DNA of 64,000 nt from Virgibacillus sp. SK37 (GCF_000725285.1 NZ_CP007161.1:791911-855910); one strand, 5' to 3'. Counted from the first letter of the stretch, positions 51,584 to 62,034 are shown. Notes: generated by a model not told the origin, from the sequence alone. Numbers and translations: made by a program.

Positions 51584-52684
51584 ATGAGCAGAAAAAGAAT
51601 TGTCGTAAAAATTGGCAGTAGTTCATTAACAAATGAACGTGGAGAAATTGATCAAAAAAAGCTGGATGAACATGTGAAAGCAATTGCTGGTCTAAGAGCA
51701 GCAAATCATGAGGTAATTCTTGTTTCCTCTGGTGCCGTGGCTGCAGGATTTCCTAAGATAGGGTATTCTTCCAGACCTGTTACCGTAAAAGGTAAGCAGG
51801 CTGCGGCAGCTGTAGGGCAAAGTCTTCTTATCCAAACATATATCGCTAAATTTAAGGAATTTAACATCATTCCTGCCCAGATTTTGTTAACGCGGGAGGA
51901 CTTCGCCAGCCGGGAACGTTATCAAAATGGCTTTGCCACAGTTACTGAATTGCTTGAGCGAGGGATTTTACCAATTATAAACGAGAATGATACCGTTGCG
52001 GTTGAGGAATTAACATTTGGAGATAACGATATGCTCTCAGCACTTGTTAGTGGGTTTATTCATGCTGATTTATTAATCATGCTAACAGATATTAATGGAT
52101 TATATAATGGGAATCCACGAACGAACCCTCATGCAAAAAGGTATGACTACCTTGAAGATATTACTGAAGAAATGTTGGAAGCAACAGATGATAAAGGCTC
52201 CAAAGTTGGAACCGGTGGTATGAAATCAAAGTTGCAAGCTGCCAAAACGTCCATTTCCCTAGGAGTTTCCGTTTTTATCGGTCAGGGAGAAGGAAGGGAT
52301 AAACTGCTTCGTATCCTGGCAGGTGAAGGAGATGGCACCTATATATCCAATGGTTCCATACAACCGATTAACACGAAAAAGCAATGGATAGCCATTCACT
52401 CGGAAACAAGTGGAAAAATCTTTATAGATCAAGGTGCAGAGGAGGCCATTTTATATCATGGTGGAAGCTTGCTCCCAGCAGGTGTTTTTAAAGTGGAAGG
52501 TCAATTTGCCTCAGGTGATGTTGTGGAGGTATACGGGTTAAATGGCTTACTTGGAAAAGGAGAGGTGAGTTGTTCATCTGATGACATACAACACGCGATA
52601 AGCAAAAGAAATGGGGTAGGTGGGAAGTCAATCATCCCATCTGTAGAAGTAATTCATCGAAATCGCTGGGTGAATGTAAAATAG
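51584..52684 (+). CDS. proB: Glutamate 5-kinase
   Basis: ProB phosphorylates glutamate to gamma-glutamyl phosphate, the first step of proline synthesis. The 366-residue protein has the amino acid kinase domain ([48 protein letters not shown]) and a C-terminal PUA domain from about residue 275. AGGAGTAGAGG precedes the ATG. It is controlled by the T-box leader and forms an operon with proA. Confidence 0.97.
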   Translation: MSRKRIVVKIGSSSLTNERGEIDQKKLDEHVKAIAGLRAANHEVILVSSGAVAAGFPKIGYSSRPVTVKGKQAAAAVGQSLLIQTYIAKFKEFNIIPAQILLTREDFASRERYQNGFATVTELLERGILPIINENDTVAVEELTFGDNDMLSALVSGFIHADLLIMLTDINGLYNGNPRTNPHAKRYDYLEDITEEMLEATDDKGSKVGTGGMKSKLQAAKTSISLGVSVFIGQGEGRDKLLRILAGEGDGTYISNGSIQPINTKKQWIAIHSETSGKIFIDQGAEEAILYHGGSLLPAGVFKVEGQFASGDVVEVYGLNGLLGKGEVSCSSDDIQHAISKRNGVGGKSIIPSVEVIHRNRWVNVK

Positions 52685-52697
52685 AGGAGGAGTTCTA

Positions 52698-53945
52698 ATG
52701 ACAGAGGTAAGAGAAAAAGGGAAGGCTGCCAAGGAAGCGAGTTTTGTTTTAATGCGTGTTACTACCCAAGAGAAAAATGAAGCATTAAGGTTAATTGCAG
52801 AACAATTAGTTCTAGATCAAGAGAGAATACTTGCAGAAAATCAAAGAGATTTGGAAGCTGGCAAAAAGAAAGGTATTTCCCCTGCTATTCTTGATCGAAT
52901 TATGCTGAATACACAACGAGTGAACGGCATGATTGATTCCATCTATCAGCTCGTAGAGTTAAACGATCCGATTGGGGAAGTACTGGAATCGATTGAAAAG
53001 GAAAATGGCTTGCATATCCAGAAACAGCGCGTTCCAATTGGAGTCATTGGAATGATTTATGAAGCACGGCCAAATGTAACGATTGATGCTGCAACATTAA
53101 CCCTTAAAGCAGGGAATGCTGTGATATTAAGAGGAAGTTCATCTGCAAAGTATTCCAATATGGCACTTGTACAATCCATTCACGATGCTTTAAAGAAAAG
53201 TAAACTACCCGTCAATACAGTGCAACTTATAGAAGATACCAGTCGTGATTCAGCAAAGGAATTATTCCAATTAAATGAGTATCTGGATGTATTGATCCCA
53301 CGTGGAGGAAAAAACTTAATTGATACAGTTGTAAAAGAAGCGACTGTTCCAGTAATAGAGACAGGCGCAGGTAATTGCCATGTGTTTATTGATGAATCTG
53401 CAAAACAGGAAATGGCCATAGAGATTGTTTTAAATGCAAAACTGCAGCGACCATCCGTATGTAATGCAATTGAATCAGTGATAATACATAAAGGTTGGTT
53501 TACTGAGCATGGAGAAAAACTTTTACAGGCACTTCGTGATAACGGGGTGCAAATTGTAGGGGATAAAAGTGTCTGTGAAGTTTTACCAGAAGCAGAACGA
53601 GCAACAGAGGAGGCATGGTCAACTGAATATCTCGGTCTATCTATAAGCGTAAAAGTTGTCTCTTCGAGTAGCGATGCTATTCAGCACATAAACAAATACG
53701 GAACAAAGCATTCAGAGGCAATTATCACGGAAAATGATGAGCATGCTAAGCAATTTATGCTTGGGATAGATGCGGCTGCTGTCTACCATAACGCCTCTAC
53801 ACGGTTTACAGATGGCTTCGAGTTTGGGTATGGAGCAGAGATTGGCATCAGTACTCAAAAACTACATGCAAGAGGACCAATGGGTTTACAGGCAATGACA
53901 TCAAGTAAATTTGTTATTCATGGAAATGGCCAAATACGGAATTGA
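52698..53945 (+). CDS. proA: Gamma-glutamyl phosphate reductase
   Basis: ProA reduces gamma-glutamyl phosphate with NADPH to glutamate semialdehyde, which cyclises toward proline. The 415-residue protein has the aldehyde-dehydrogenase-like fold with [22 protein letters not shown] and the catalytic cysteine in RPSVCNAIE. It starts 13 bp after proB behind AGGAGGAG. A terminator follows. Confidence 0.97.
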   Translation: MTEVREKGKAAKEASFVLMRVTTQEKNEALRLIAEQLVLDQERILAENQRDLEAGKKKGISPAILDRIMLNTQRVNGMIDSIYQLVELNDPIGEVLESIEKENGLHIQKQRVPIGVIGMIYEARPNVTIDAATLTLKAGNAVILRGSSSAKYSNMALVQSIHDALKKSKLPVNTVQLIEDTSRDSAKELFQLNEYLDVLIPRGGKNLIDTVVKEATVPVIETGAGNCHVFIDESAKQEMAIEIVLNAKLQRPSVCNAIESVIIHKGWFTEHGEKLLQALRDNGVQIVGDKSVCEVLPEAERATEEAWSTEYLGLSISVKVVSSSSDAIQHINKYGTKHSEAIITENDEHAKQFMLGIDAAAVYHNASTRFTDGFEFGYGAEIGISTQKLHARGPMGLQAMTSSKFVIHGNGQIRN

Positions 53946-53960
53946 ATAATATAGCAAACG

Positions 53961-53998
53961 ATAGACATATTTCTATGATTAGAAATGTGTCTATTTTT
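53961..53998 (+). terminator. Terminator of proBA
   Basis: A 15-bp stem with one mismatch (ATAGACATATTTCTA / TAGAAATGTGTCTAT) is followed by four to five Ts. Confidence 0.9.
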
Positions 53999-54062
53999 AA
54001 AGGTATTTTCCCTTGTTAGATAGAAATAATGATTAATAAGTAATTGACAGGAGGCGAACATA

Positions 54063-54392
54063 ATGATTAATATTGAGGATTTTATGAAGATTGATATGAG
54101 AATAGGAACCGTCTTGGAAGCAGAGCCTTTTCCTGAGGCAAAGAAACCGGCAATTAAAATGAAGATTGATTTTGGAGAAATAGGAATAAAGCAGACCTCT
54201 GCCCAAATCACCAAGCGATACTCCCCTGAAGATCTTATAGGGCAACAAGTGGTAGGTGTTGTAAATTTTCCACCAATGCGAATAGCCGGATTTAAATCAG
54301 AAGTTCTTGTAATTGGAGGGGTCCCTCAGGAAGGAGACGTGGTTTTGTTACGCCCAGATGAAAAAGTGAAGAATGGAACGACGATATCATAG
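54063..54392 (+). CDS. csaA: CsaA-type tRNA-binding chaperone-like protein
   Basis: The 109-residue protein is a single EMAP/tRNA-binding OB domain, with FMKIDMRIGTVLEAEPFPEA and FPPMRIAGFKSEVLVIG. It matches Bacillus CsaA, a dimer linked to protein export and chaperone activity. CAGGAGG precedes the ATG. The DUF1801 gene follows 18 bp later. Confidence 0.92.
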   Translation: MINIEDFMKIDMRIGTVLEAEPFPEAKKPAIKMKIDFGEIGIKQTSAQITKRYSPEDLIGQQVVGVVNFPPMRIAGFKSEVLVIGGVPQEGDVVLLRPDEKVKNGTTIS

Positions 54393-54410
54393 AAGAAAGG
54401 ATGAAGCAAG

Positions 54411-54833
54411 ATGGCGTACGAATTAAAAACGAAGAAAAATGATAATAATGTAATTGAATTTATAGAAAATGTGGAAAGTAATCGGAAGCGTGAGGATGCA
54501 TATAAGCTTTTGGATATTTTTACAGAAACATCAGGTTATGAGGCCAAAATGTGGGGGGATAGTATTATTGGGTTTGGGTCCTATCACTACAAGTATAAAA
54601 CTGGTCACGAAGGAGATGCTCCTCTCGTTGGTTTTTCTCCTAGGAAAGCAAGAATAAGCCTTTATTTTGCAACAGGAGATGAGGAACGTGAAAAATTGTT
54701 AGAATCATTAGGTAAGCATAAGTCAGGAAAGGCTTGTGTGTATATTAATAAGGTAGAGGATATAGATATAAATATACTAAAAGAGTTGATCCTTCAATCT
54801 ATTACCTTTTTGAGAGAGACCTATCCTGAGTAA
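54411..54833 (+). CDS. DUF1801 domain protein
   Basis: The 140-residue protein shows the DUF1801 features: IGFGSYHYKYKTGHEGDAPLVGFSPRK and CVYINKVEDIDINILKELI. The fold is SufE/YdhG-like, and the function is unknown. It lies 18 bp after csaA behind GAAAGGATG and probably shares its transcript. Confidence 0.85.
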   Translation: MAYELKTKKNDNNVIEFIENVESNRKREDAYKLLDIFTETSGYEAKMWGDSIIGFGSYHYKYKTGHEGDAPLVGFSPRKARISLYFATGDEEREKLLESLGKHKSGKACVYINKVEDIDINILKELILQSITFLRETYPE

Positions 54834-54940
54834 GATAAAAATTTCATAGAACAGTCATCTAATTCCTTCATGCTATTGGCAAAATATGTTAAACTAAAAG
54901 TAGGAAGTCCATAATAGCTTTGAAAAGGGGTTGAACTGTG

Positions 54941-55375
54941 ATGAGTAGAAAAATACTTGTAGCATACGACGGTTCTCCATTAAGCAGACAGGCTGTTGAA
55001 GAGGCAAAAAAACAGACGACCATTGAAGTAGAGACAGAAGTGTATGTCATAGCAGTGGCAAGAACCTCCGGCCCAAATACAAATGTAGCTCTTTCCAGAA
55101 GCATAGGGAATGAGCTTGCAGACCATTTTCAGCCTCAGCTTGAGAAAATCAAGCAAGAATTTGAACGCTTAAACATTACTGTACTTATGGAAGTTATTGT
55201 AGGAGATCCAAATGAAAACCCAGGAAAAAGCATTTGTAAATTTGCAGAAGAACAAGGTATCGATCTAATTATTGTTGGTAGTAGAGGATTAGGAAATGTG
55301 AAGAAAATTATACTTGGCAGTGTGAGTAACTATGTTGTGCAACATTCCACGTCCCCTATATTAATAATGAAATAA
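54941..55375 (+). CDS. Universal stress protein (UspA family)
   Basis: The 144-residue protein starts KILVAYDGSPLSRQAVEEA and ends with the nucleotide-binding motif GSRGLGNVKKIILGSVSNYVVQHS, so it belongs to the ATP-binding group of USPs. A GTG one codon before the ATG is an equally possible start, since AAAAGGGG lies 7-10 nt upstream. It is followed by a terminator. Confidence 0.92.
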   Translation: MSRKILVAYDGSPLSRQAVEEAKKQTTIEVETEVYVIAVARTSGPNTNVALSRSIGNELADHFQPQLEKIKQEFERLNITVLMEVIVGDPNENPGKSICKFAEEQGIDLIIVGSRGLGNVKKIILGSVSNYVVQHSTSPILIMK

Positions 55376-55380
55376 ATGGT

Positions 55381-55413
55381 AAATAGCCAGCTGACAAGGC
55401 TGGCTATTTTTAT
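55381..55413 (+). terminator. Terminator of the USP gene
   Basis: An 11-bp perfect stem (AAATAGCCAGC / GCTGGCTATTT) overlaps its T run. Confidence 0.88.
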
Positions 55414-55601
55414 GCTTTCGAGAACCTGTATTTAAGGATTTTGTTAGAAAGAAATAATCATTTTCAACACAGAGTTATGTGAATAATAAGTTACAGATTT
55501 CGACATATTTTTTGAAAACTAGTGCAAATTAATCAGGAAAAGAGTATAATGTTTTTTGTGACTTTTTCATCAGGGATTACATAAACAGGAGGGAATACAA
55601 C

Positions 55602-57257
55602 ATGAAATCATTCAGAAAATTATCACTGTTATTGGTTACAGCACTATTGCTTAGCATATTGGCTGCATGCGGTGGTGATGATAGCAAAGATAATGCAGGA
55701 GATTCAGGTGAAGGAAACAATGATCAGGTCTTACACTTAACAAATGGAGATACGATACCAACGATGGATGCATCGATGGCTACAGATGAGTATGCCTTTC
55801 AATTCTTAAGTAGTACCACAGATGGTTTATACCGTTTAGGAGAAAATGGAGAAATTAAAGAAGGAATTGCTATTAATCATGAAGTAAGTGAAGATGCGTT
55901 AACTTGGACATTTAATCTACGTGAGGATGCTGTTTGGTCTAATGGTGACCCTGTTACAGCAAATGATTTTGTATATGCATGGCAACGTGCGGTTAACCCG
56001 GATACCGGTTCTGAATATGGACCATACATGATGAGTGGTGTGATTAAAAATGCTGCTGCAATAGGTAGTGGTGATAAAAAAGTAGAAGATCTAGGTGTTA
56101 AAGCATTAGATGACTATACATTGGAAGTTACTTTGGAAAAACCTACGCCTTATTTTGAATCCTTAACTACTTTTGGTACATTTTTACCTTTGAATCAGAA
56201 GTTTGTTGAAGAGCAAGGGAAAGACTATGCAACTTCTACAGATACATTATTATCGAATGGACCATTTATTTTAAAGGATTGGGAAAGTACAGCTAATAAA
56301 TGGAAGCTCGTTAAAAATCCTGATTATTGGGATGCAGATACAGTTAAACTTGAGGAAATAACCTTTGATGTAGTTAAAAATCCGCAAACACTTGTTGATT
56401 TATATGAAAAAGGTGAAATTGATCGTGCAGATCTTTCCTCTGATCTTGTGGATCTGTATTCAACAAGAGACGACTTTAATACAATTACCGAATCTAGCAT
56501 GACTTTTATTAAATTTAACCAGACCAAATCAGAAGCACTTAAGAATGTGAATATCCGTAAAGCTTTGAGTCGTGCTGTTGATAAGCAGGCATTAGTGAAT
56601 GAAATTTTAAATAATGGCTCACTTGTGTCCAATGGAGCAGTGCCTCAGGATTTTGCCACACATCCTGAAACAGGAGAAGACTTCCGAGATATTAATGGTG
56701 ACATGGTAACATATAGCATGGATGAAGCAAAGGAATATTGGGAAAAAGGTCTCGAAGAAATAGGTAAAGATAAAGTTGAGCTTGAATTTTTAAGTGGAGA
56801 TAGTGAAACATCTAAAGTAATGAATGAATATATTGCAAACCAATTGCAAACGAATTTGCCAGGTCTCACTGTTACTTTAAAGCAAGTACCTTTCGAACAA
56901 CGTCTTGATTTAACTACAAATATGGATTACGATATTGCGATTTCTGCATGGGGTGCAGATTATCTTGATCCATACGGTTGGTTGAATCTATGGTTAACGG
57001 ACGGCGGAAATAACGAAACTGGTTATTCAAGTGAAGAATATGACAAGCTCGTCCAGAGTACTGTAGGAGACTTAGCACAAAAACCAGTAGAACGATTTGA
57101 AGCTTCTCTTGAAGCTGAAAAGGTATTATTCGACGATGCAGTAATTGCACCATTATTTCAAAAAGCACGTGCCCAGTTAATCTCTCCTGATCTGCACGGA
57201 GTAATTAATAATGCATTTGGAGCAAAGTATGAATATAAGTGGGCAAGCATGGAGTAA
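55602..57257 (+). CDS. Oligopeptide ABC transporter substrate-binding lipoprotein (OppA family)
   Basis: The 551-residue protein has a lipoprotein signal with Cys23 (LLSILAAC), a Gly/Asp/Asn linker, and the SBP_bac_5 signature WTFNLREDAVWSNGDPVTANDFVYAWQR. It resembles OppA/DppE and should deliver peptides to a permease. No permease or ATPase gene adjoins it, so it is an orphan receptor. CAGGAGGG precedes the ATG, a TATAAT lies at 55545, and a terminator follows. Confidence 0.92.
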   Translation: MKSFRKLSLLLVTALLLSILAACGGDDSKDNAGDSGEGNNDQVLHLTNGDTIPTMDASMATDEYAFQFLSSTTDGLYRLGENGEIKEGIAINHEVSEDALTWTFNLREDAVWSNGDPVTANDFVYAWQRAVNPDTGSEYGPYMMSGVIKNAAAIGSGDKKVEDLGVKALDDYTLEVTLEKPTPYFESLTTFGTFLPLNQKFVEEQGKDYATSTDTLLSNGPFILKDWESTANKWKLVKNPDYWDADTVKLEEITFDVVKNPQTLVDLYEKGEIDRADLSSDLVDLYSTRDDFNTITESSMTFIKFNQTKSEALKNVNIRKALSRAVDKQALVNEILNNGSLVSNGAVPQDFATHPETGEDFRDINGDMVTYSMDEAKEYWEKGLEEIGKDKVELEFLSGDSETSKVMNEYIANQLQTNLPGLTVTLKQVPFEQRLDLTTNMDYDIAISAWGADYLDPYGWLNLWLTDGGNNETGYSSEEYDKLVQSTVGDLAQKPVERFEASLEAEKVLFDDAVIAPLFQKARAQLISPDLHGVINNAFGAKYEYKWASME

Positions 57258-57273
57258 TTAGTTAGTAAATATG

Positions 57274-57317
57274 AAAAAGACTGTCCTAAAAGCATTGCTT
57301 GTGGGACAGTCTTTTTT
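57274..57317 (+). terminator. Terminator of the OppA-like gene
   Basis: A stem (AAAAAGACTGTCC / GGGACAGTCTTTTT) of 12-13 bp is followed by Ts. Confidence 0.92.
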
Positions 57318-57369
57318 GGTATTACTTATAACGGAGGTATGAAAGACAAACGGAATCGACAATTGTATG

Positions 57370-57522
57370 TGAATGTCTATCATAAGGATGATGACGGACA
57401 TTGCGAGCAGGAAACCGAAGTTGAATGTCTATCATCAAGTTGATGACAGACATTAGGAGTGGAAAACGATGTTGTATGTCCATCCTTGAGCGAATAACGG
57501 ACACTGGGAGCCTTAAATCGGT
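57370..57522. repeat. Three tandem 51-52 bp units, each holding an inverted repeat
   Basis: Units start at 57370, 57422 and 57473. Each has a TGTC(C/T)ATC...GA(C)GGACA-type dyad. In the second the arms AATGTCTATCATCAA and TTGATGACAGACATT match at 14 of 15 positions with a 1-nt centre. The first is slightly weaker and the third is diverged. No reading frame with a start signal crosses it. The rest of the 358-bp gap holds only the OppA terminator and the leader of the next gene. Confidence 0.7.
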
Positions 57523-57615
57523 CTCTAATGAGGTGGAAGCGTGCTCTTTCTTCAAAAATACGTAATTGTCTGATAAAATAACTTAGAGAGATTGCTTTAT
57601 GAAAGGGGCAGGACA

Positions 57616-58977
57616 ATGGAGCTTCTGAATGCTTTAAAAGAATTTATACCAGCAGACAGAGTAACAATAAACGAAAACGTACTGGAACAGCATAGTTCCG
57701 ATGAATCTTATCATACACCACAAACACCGGATGTCGTTGTATTTCCAACTAGTGCAGTGGAAGTCAGTCAAGTGATGCAAGTGGCTGCAGAGCTGGAAAT
57801 TCCAGTTGTACCTTATGGACTCGGTACAAGTTTAGAAGGAAACGTGATTCCGTATGAACGTGGGGTAACAATTGATTTTTCTTTAATGAATAAAATTTTA
57901 GAAGTACGAGCAGATGATTTCTTAGTAAAAGTTCAGCCAGGAGTTACGCGGACACAGCTTGAAAAAGAACTAAAGAAATACGGCTTATTTTTTACAGTTG
58001 ATCCTGGAGCAGATGCCACTCTAGGAGGAATGGCTGCTACGAATGCGAGTGGTACCACCTCAGTAAAATATGGTATTATGCGTGACCAAGTTCGAGATTT
58101 AGAAGTTGTTCTAGCAGATGGAATGGTTATACATACTGGAAATATGGCAGCTAAATCTTCTTCAGGCTATCATTTGAATAGCTTGTTTGTAGGCTCTGAA
58201 GGGACATTAGGTTGTATAACAGAATTAACATTAAAAGTTCACGGAATTCCAGAAGAAATTATGGCTGGAAGAGCTTCCTTTAAAACTGTTGAGGATGCAG
58301 TTAATGCTGTAATTGGAATTTTACAAGCGGGTGTACCAGTAGCCAGAGTGGAATTGGTGGATGAGCAGTCGATGAAACAAATAAATTTATTTAGTGATAC
58401 GGATTATAAAGAAGTACCAACACTTTTCCTTGAGTTTCATGGAAATGAAGCAGGCTTAAACCAAGATGTCTCGTTTACCAAAGAGATACTAACTGATTTT
58501 AGCTGTCAAGAAATGGTGTTTGAAACAGATACCGCAGCCAGAAACCAGCTATGGGAGGCGAGACATAATGCGGCCTATGCCTACTTGCACGGGAATCCAG
58601 GTAAAAAGCAGATGGTGACGGATGTCTGTTTACCAATTTCTGAACTTGCTGGGGCAGTAAAGGATGCAAGACAAGCAGTTGAAGCGTCTGGGCTTATTGG
58701 TGGAATCGTCGGTCATGTTGGTGATGGAAATTATCATATCCTCCTCATGGTAGATGTAAATAATCCAAAGGATATAGAGAAGGCAAATCAGGTTAATGAA
58801 CATATCGTTTCCTATGCACTTGCAAGAGGTGGCACTTGCACGGGAGAACATGGTGTTGGAGTTGGTAAACAAAAGTATCAGGAAAAGGAACATGGAGATG
58901 CATTATTAGTTATGCGTAAAATCAAAGCAGCCCTTGATCCTGAAAAAATATTAAATCCAGGTAAGGTATTAGGTTAA
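57616..58977 (+). CDS. FAD-binding oxidase, GlcD/D-lactate dehydrogenase family
   Basis: The 453-residue protein has the PCMH-type FAD domain (PYGLGTSLEGN, VDPGADATLGGMAATNASGT, VGSEGTLGCITELTLK) and a C-terminal substrate domain with VGHVGDGNYH and GTCTGEHGVGVGK. It should oxidise a 2-hydroxy acid such as glycolate or D-lactate. No GlcE/GlcF partner genes adjoin it, which favours a single-subunit D-lactate dehydrogenase type. The ATG at 57616 follows GAAAGGGGCAGG. Confidence 0.9.
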   Translation: MELLNALKEFIPADRVTINENVLEQHSSDESYHTPQTPDVVVFPTSAVEVSQVMQVAAELEIPVVPYGLGTSLEGNVIPYERGVTIDFSLMNKILEVRADDFLVKVQPGVTRTQLEKELKKYGLFFTVDPGADATLGGMAATNASGTTSVKYGIMRDQVRDLEVVLADGMVIHTGNMAAKSSSGYHLNSLFVGSEGTLGCITELTLKVHGIPEEIMAGRASFKTVEDAVNAVIGILQAGVPVARVELVDEQSMKQINLFSDTDYKEVPTLFLEFHGNEAGLNQDVSFTKEILTDFSCQEMVFETDTAARNQLWEARHNAAYAYLHGNPGKKQMVTDVCLPISELAGAVKDARQAVEASGLIGGIVGHVGDGNYHILLMVDVNNPKDIEKANQVNEHIVSYALARGGTCTGEHGVGVGKQKYQEKEHGDALLVMRKIKAALDPEKILNPGKVLG

Positions 58978-58988
58978 AGTAGAATAAA

Positions 58989-59027
58989 AGGGGCTGTCTC
59001 ACATCATTTTTGTGACAGCCTCTTTTT
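58989..59027 (+). terminator. Terminator of the GlcD-like gene
   Basis: AGGGGCTGTCTCACA and TGTGACAGCCTCT pair around a short loop, followed by five Ts. Confidence 0.88.
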
Positions 59028-59061
59028 AAAAATGTTTCTTTGACATTTTTTCTACCCCTTT

Positions 59062-59829
59062 TTATGAGCTAATTTTGAAGTGGTAACTTACTTCGTTTTT
59101 TGCTATTCCACCTTCATATGTACGTTCCGTAAAATGTACCATATTATTTATATCTATTGTTAATATTGTAGAAGCTCTAGTACCGTAGCCATCGGTCTTA
59201 ATAAACAAAGGTGATAAGTTACGTTCTAATTCAAGTCCTACACCAGTGTCAGGTAATGTATGGTCTTCAGCCATTTCGGCATCTGCTACAAGCTGGAGCA
59301 GGTCATCGTGAACCATTTCTGAATGTGTTTGTACATATTTTCTTAACTTATCTCTGCCTTTCGTCACTTTTGGCCAAGGGGTGTTTAGTAAATGATTACT
59401 TAAACCATGTGTACCACCATTTATTGTCCTTATTTTATTTTCTTGATTGCTGTAGTAGTAAAGAGAATCACTACTGCCTAGAATGACATTAAATCCAGCA
59501 TAGTCAGCTTTATTCTTTTTTAAAGACGCGAGATATGTTGTCGGTTCCACATCACTTAATAGAAAGCTTGTAACGATATTACCTCGTGATCGTTTTCCGG
59601 TTTCAGCTTGACTTGGATCACGGTAATTGGTTAATGCGGCAAAACGTCCATTTTTTGTAATTCCCATCCAGGTCCCCATTTGTCGAAGATCTCTTCCTGC
59701 CAATATAAAAGGTTTGTCATCCCAAAAATGTGCTTGTTTTGTTGGTCTGTCATAAAATTCATCTCTGTTTGCAGCTACGATTAATTTATAATTTGCGTGT
59801 TGCTGAAAGTGCAAATTAATTAGGCACAT
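59062..59829 (-). CDS. NRDE family protein (TANGO2-like)
   Basis: The 255-residue protein starts MCLINLHF with the N-terminal Cys expected of an Ntn-hydrolase-like fold, followed by the name-giving motif VAANRDEFYDRPT and GTWMGITKNGRFAALTNYRDP. The eukaryotic relative TANGO2 is linked to Golgi organisation and lipid or haem handling. The bacterial function is unknown. It stands alone between two terminators. Confidence 0.9.
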   Translation of the reverse strand: MCLINLHFQQHANYKLIVAANRDEFYDRPTKQAHFWDDKPFILAGRDLRQMGTWMGITKNGRFAALTNYRDPSQAETGKRSRGNIVTSFLLSDVEPTTYLASLKKNKADYAGFNVILGSSDSLYYYSNQENKIRTINGGTHGLSNHLLNTPWPKVTKGRDKLRKYVQTHSEMVHDDLLQLVADAEMAEDHTLPDTGVGLELERNLSPLFIKTDGYGTRASTILTIDINNMVHFTERTYEGGIAKNEVSYHFKISS

Positions 59830-59962
59830 AGAGGCCCACCTCTACTTACAGTGTATTTCTTCATGGTATGCCCCAGGAAGTTTGCTTAGTAAAAAGTATA
59901 TCATCAAACAAATTACAATGAGAAAGTTTTTGCTCTAATCTATTTGTTCTTATAAACACAAA

Positions 59963-59989
59963 AGGACGATCGCAAAATACGATCGTCCT
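59963..59989 (-). terminator. Terminator of ilvE
   Basis: A 10-bp perfect stem (AGGACGATCG / CGATCGTCCT) is followed on the minus strand by TTTTGTGTTT. Confidence 0.85.
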
Positions 59990-59999
59990 ATATAACAAA

Positions 60000-61097
60000 C
60001 TATTTCACTGGTATTGTTTCTGTTTCAGTAACTTTTTCGATCCAGTTAAATGGATCCTTTTCTTTTCCATATTGAATGCCGGTTAATGTTTCATAAAGGG
60101 CCTTAGCTACTTTGCCTGTTTTACCGTTGTTAATATGCAAATCCTTACCTTCCCAGCTTAATTGTCCAATAGGAGAGATAACAGCTGCCGTACCTGTGCC
60201 GAATGCTTCCTCTAAAGTACCATCCATGTGAGCTTGATATAATTCTTCCATGGAGATTCTTTTTTCCGTTACAGGTAATTGCCAATGCTTTAATAGTTGG
60301 ATGACAGAATTTCGTGTAACACCTTCCAATATACTTCCGTTTAACGAAGGGGTTACAATCTCGCCATCGATTTTAAAGAAAACGTTCATACTGCCAACTT
60401 CTTCAATATATTTTTTTTCTACTCCATCCAACCATAAAACCTGGGTGAAGCCCTGTTTTGCACATAATTCTTGAGCTTTTAAACTGGAGGCGTAATTCCC
60501 ACCGGTCTTTGCTTCTCCGGTGCCCCCTTTAACTGCGCGGACAAAGGTGTTTTCGACTGCAATTTTTACAGGATTTATTCCTTCCTTGTAGTAGGCGCCT
60601 ACAGGTGATAAGATGACGATTAGTTTATAATGGTGTGCCGGTGCTACGCCAATAAAAGGTTCTGTTGATATAATGAATGGACGAATGTAAAGAGAAGTTC
60701 CTTCAGCAGTTGGTACCCAGTCTTTTTCCATATGAACAAGCTGCTTAATTGCTTTCAACACGTGCGACTCATCAATTTGTGGAATACAGAGACGATCATT
60801 CGAACGATTCATACGTTCCAGGTTTTTTTCCGGGCGAAATAATTGGATATCGCCATCCGGTGTATAATAAGCTTTTAAACCTTCAAATACCGACTGGCCA
60901 TAGTGAAATACCATGGCAGATGGATCGATGGTCAATGGCTGATAAGGTATAATTCGGGCATCATGCCATCCTACCGGTTCCGTGTAATCGATCACTAGCA
61001 TATGATCTGTGAAAATCCTCCCAAACTCCAATTCCTCGGTTTTCGGCTTTTCTTTTGGTGATTTACAATGCTCTACTTCTACTGTCCATTCTTCCAT
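60000..61097 (-). CDS. ilvE: Branched-chain amino acid aminotransferase
   Basis: The 365-residue class IV PLP enzyme carries out the last step of Leu, Ile and Val synthesis and the first step of their breakdown. The PLP lysine lies in GGTGEAKTGGNYASSL, and the EEVGSMNVFF and LNGSILEGVTRNSVIQL blocks are conserved. The length fits the BCAT group II form (YbgE/YwaA of Bacillus). It is a single gene with its own terminator, and no T-box or other leader is visible upstream. Confidence 0.95.
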   Translation of the reverse strand: MEEWTVEVEHCKSPKEKPKTEELEFGRIFTDHMLVIDYTEPVGWHDARIIPYQPLTIDPSAMVFHYGQSVFEGLKAYYTPDGDIQLFRPEKNLERMNRSNDRLCIPQIDESHVLKAIKQLVHMEKDWVPTAEGTSLYIRPFIISTEPFIGVAPAHHYKLIVILSPVGAYYKEGINPVKIAVENTFVRAVKGGTGEAKTGGNYASSLKAQELCAKQGFTQVLWLDGVEKKYIEEVGSMNVFFKIDGEIVTPSLNGSILEGVTRNSVIQLLKHWQLPVTEKRISMEELYQAHMDGTLEEAFGTGTAAVISPIGQLSWEGKDLHINNGKTGKVAKALYETLTGIQYGKEKDPFNWIEKVTETETIPVK

Positions 61098-61257
61098 GTC
61101 ACTGTCCCCTTGTTGTTAAAAATTTTAATACTAATAATAAGCTATATTCAATATAAACGCAACCCTAAATTTTCAGTTTTTTATAATTAATTAAAATGTC
61201 TACTGAATTGTAGTATAATTTGACGTAATTATAAATTGAAAAGGGGGAATACAGATA

Positions 61258-62034
61258 ATGAAAAAAGCTATTATATTTGATTTGGATGACACTCTATTGT
61301 GGGATGCTAAGAGTGTAAAAGAAGCATTTAAAGCTACCTGTGAGGTGGTTCGTAAAAGATATGGTGTTGCCCCTGAGTTGTTAGAGGAAAAAGTGAGGGA
61401 GCGAGCTAGGAGTTTGTATGCCGGGTATGATACATATCCGTTCACGCAAATGATAGGAATTAATCCATTTGAGGGGCTTTGGGGAAGTTTTAATGATGAA
61501 GGAAATGATTTTAAAAGATTAAGAGAAATAGTGCCCCAATATAGAGAGGACGCTTGGACGTTGGGTCTAAAGGATGTGGGAATAGATAATCTTGTAATGG
61601 GGAAAGAATTGGCTACGCTCTTTCCTGAGATGAGAAAAAGACATCCATATGTTTATGAAGAAACGTTCGAGGTGCTTGACGAATTAAAAAGGAATTATTC
61701 ACTCGCATTGCTAACCAACGGTTCTCCAGAACTACAATACACAAAATTGGATATTACTCCTGAACTGCAACCGTATTTTGAACATATTGTTATTTCTGGT
61801 GCTTTTGGAAAAGGAAAACCAGATGTAAGTATATTTAATCACGTACTGGACCTTCTCGCATTAAGTCAGGAGCAAGTCATGATGGTTGGAGATAATTTAC
61901 ATACAGATATATTAGGGGCATCGCAGGCGGGGATCGACTCTGTATGGGTTAATCGTAATAGGAAGGAAAAGAATAGTGAGATTGTTCCTACATATGAAAT
62001 AAGTAGCTTGCAGGGGATTTTTAACCTATTGTAG
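61258..62034 (+). CDS. HAD family phosphatase (YsaA-like)
   Basis: The 258-residue protein has all HAD motifs: IFDLDDT (nucleophile Asp8, acid Asp10), LLTNGS, a GKGKPD lysine and MVGDNLHTDILGA. A helical cap occupies about residues 15-120. The length and cap match Bacillus YsaA. Its place beside the serine genes on the opposite strand makes phosphoserine phosphatase activity conceivable, but this is inference. AAAAGGGGG precedes the ATG. Confidence 0.88.
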   Translation: MKKAIIFDLDDTLLWDAKSVKEAFKATCEVVRKRYGVAPELLEEKVRERARSLYAGYDTYPFTQMIGINPFEGLWGSFNDEGNDFKRLREIVPQYREDAWTLGLKDVGIDNLVMGKELATLFPEMRKRHPYVYEETFEVLDELKRNYSLALLTNGSPELQYTKLDITPELQPYFEHIVISGAFGKGKPDVSIFNHVLDLLALSQEQVMMVGDNLHTDILGASQAGIDSVWVNRNRKEKNSEIVPTYEISSLQGIFNLL

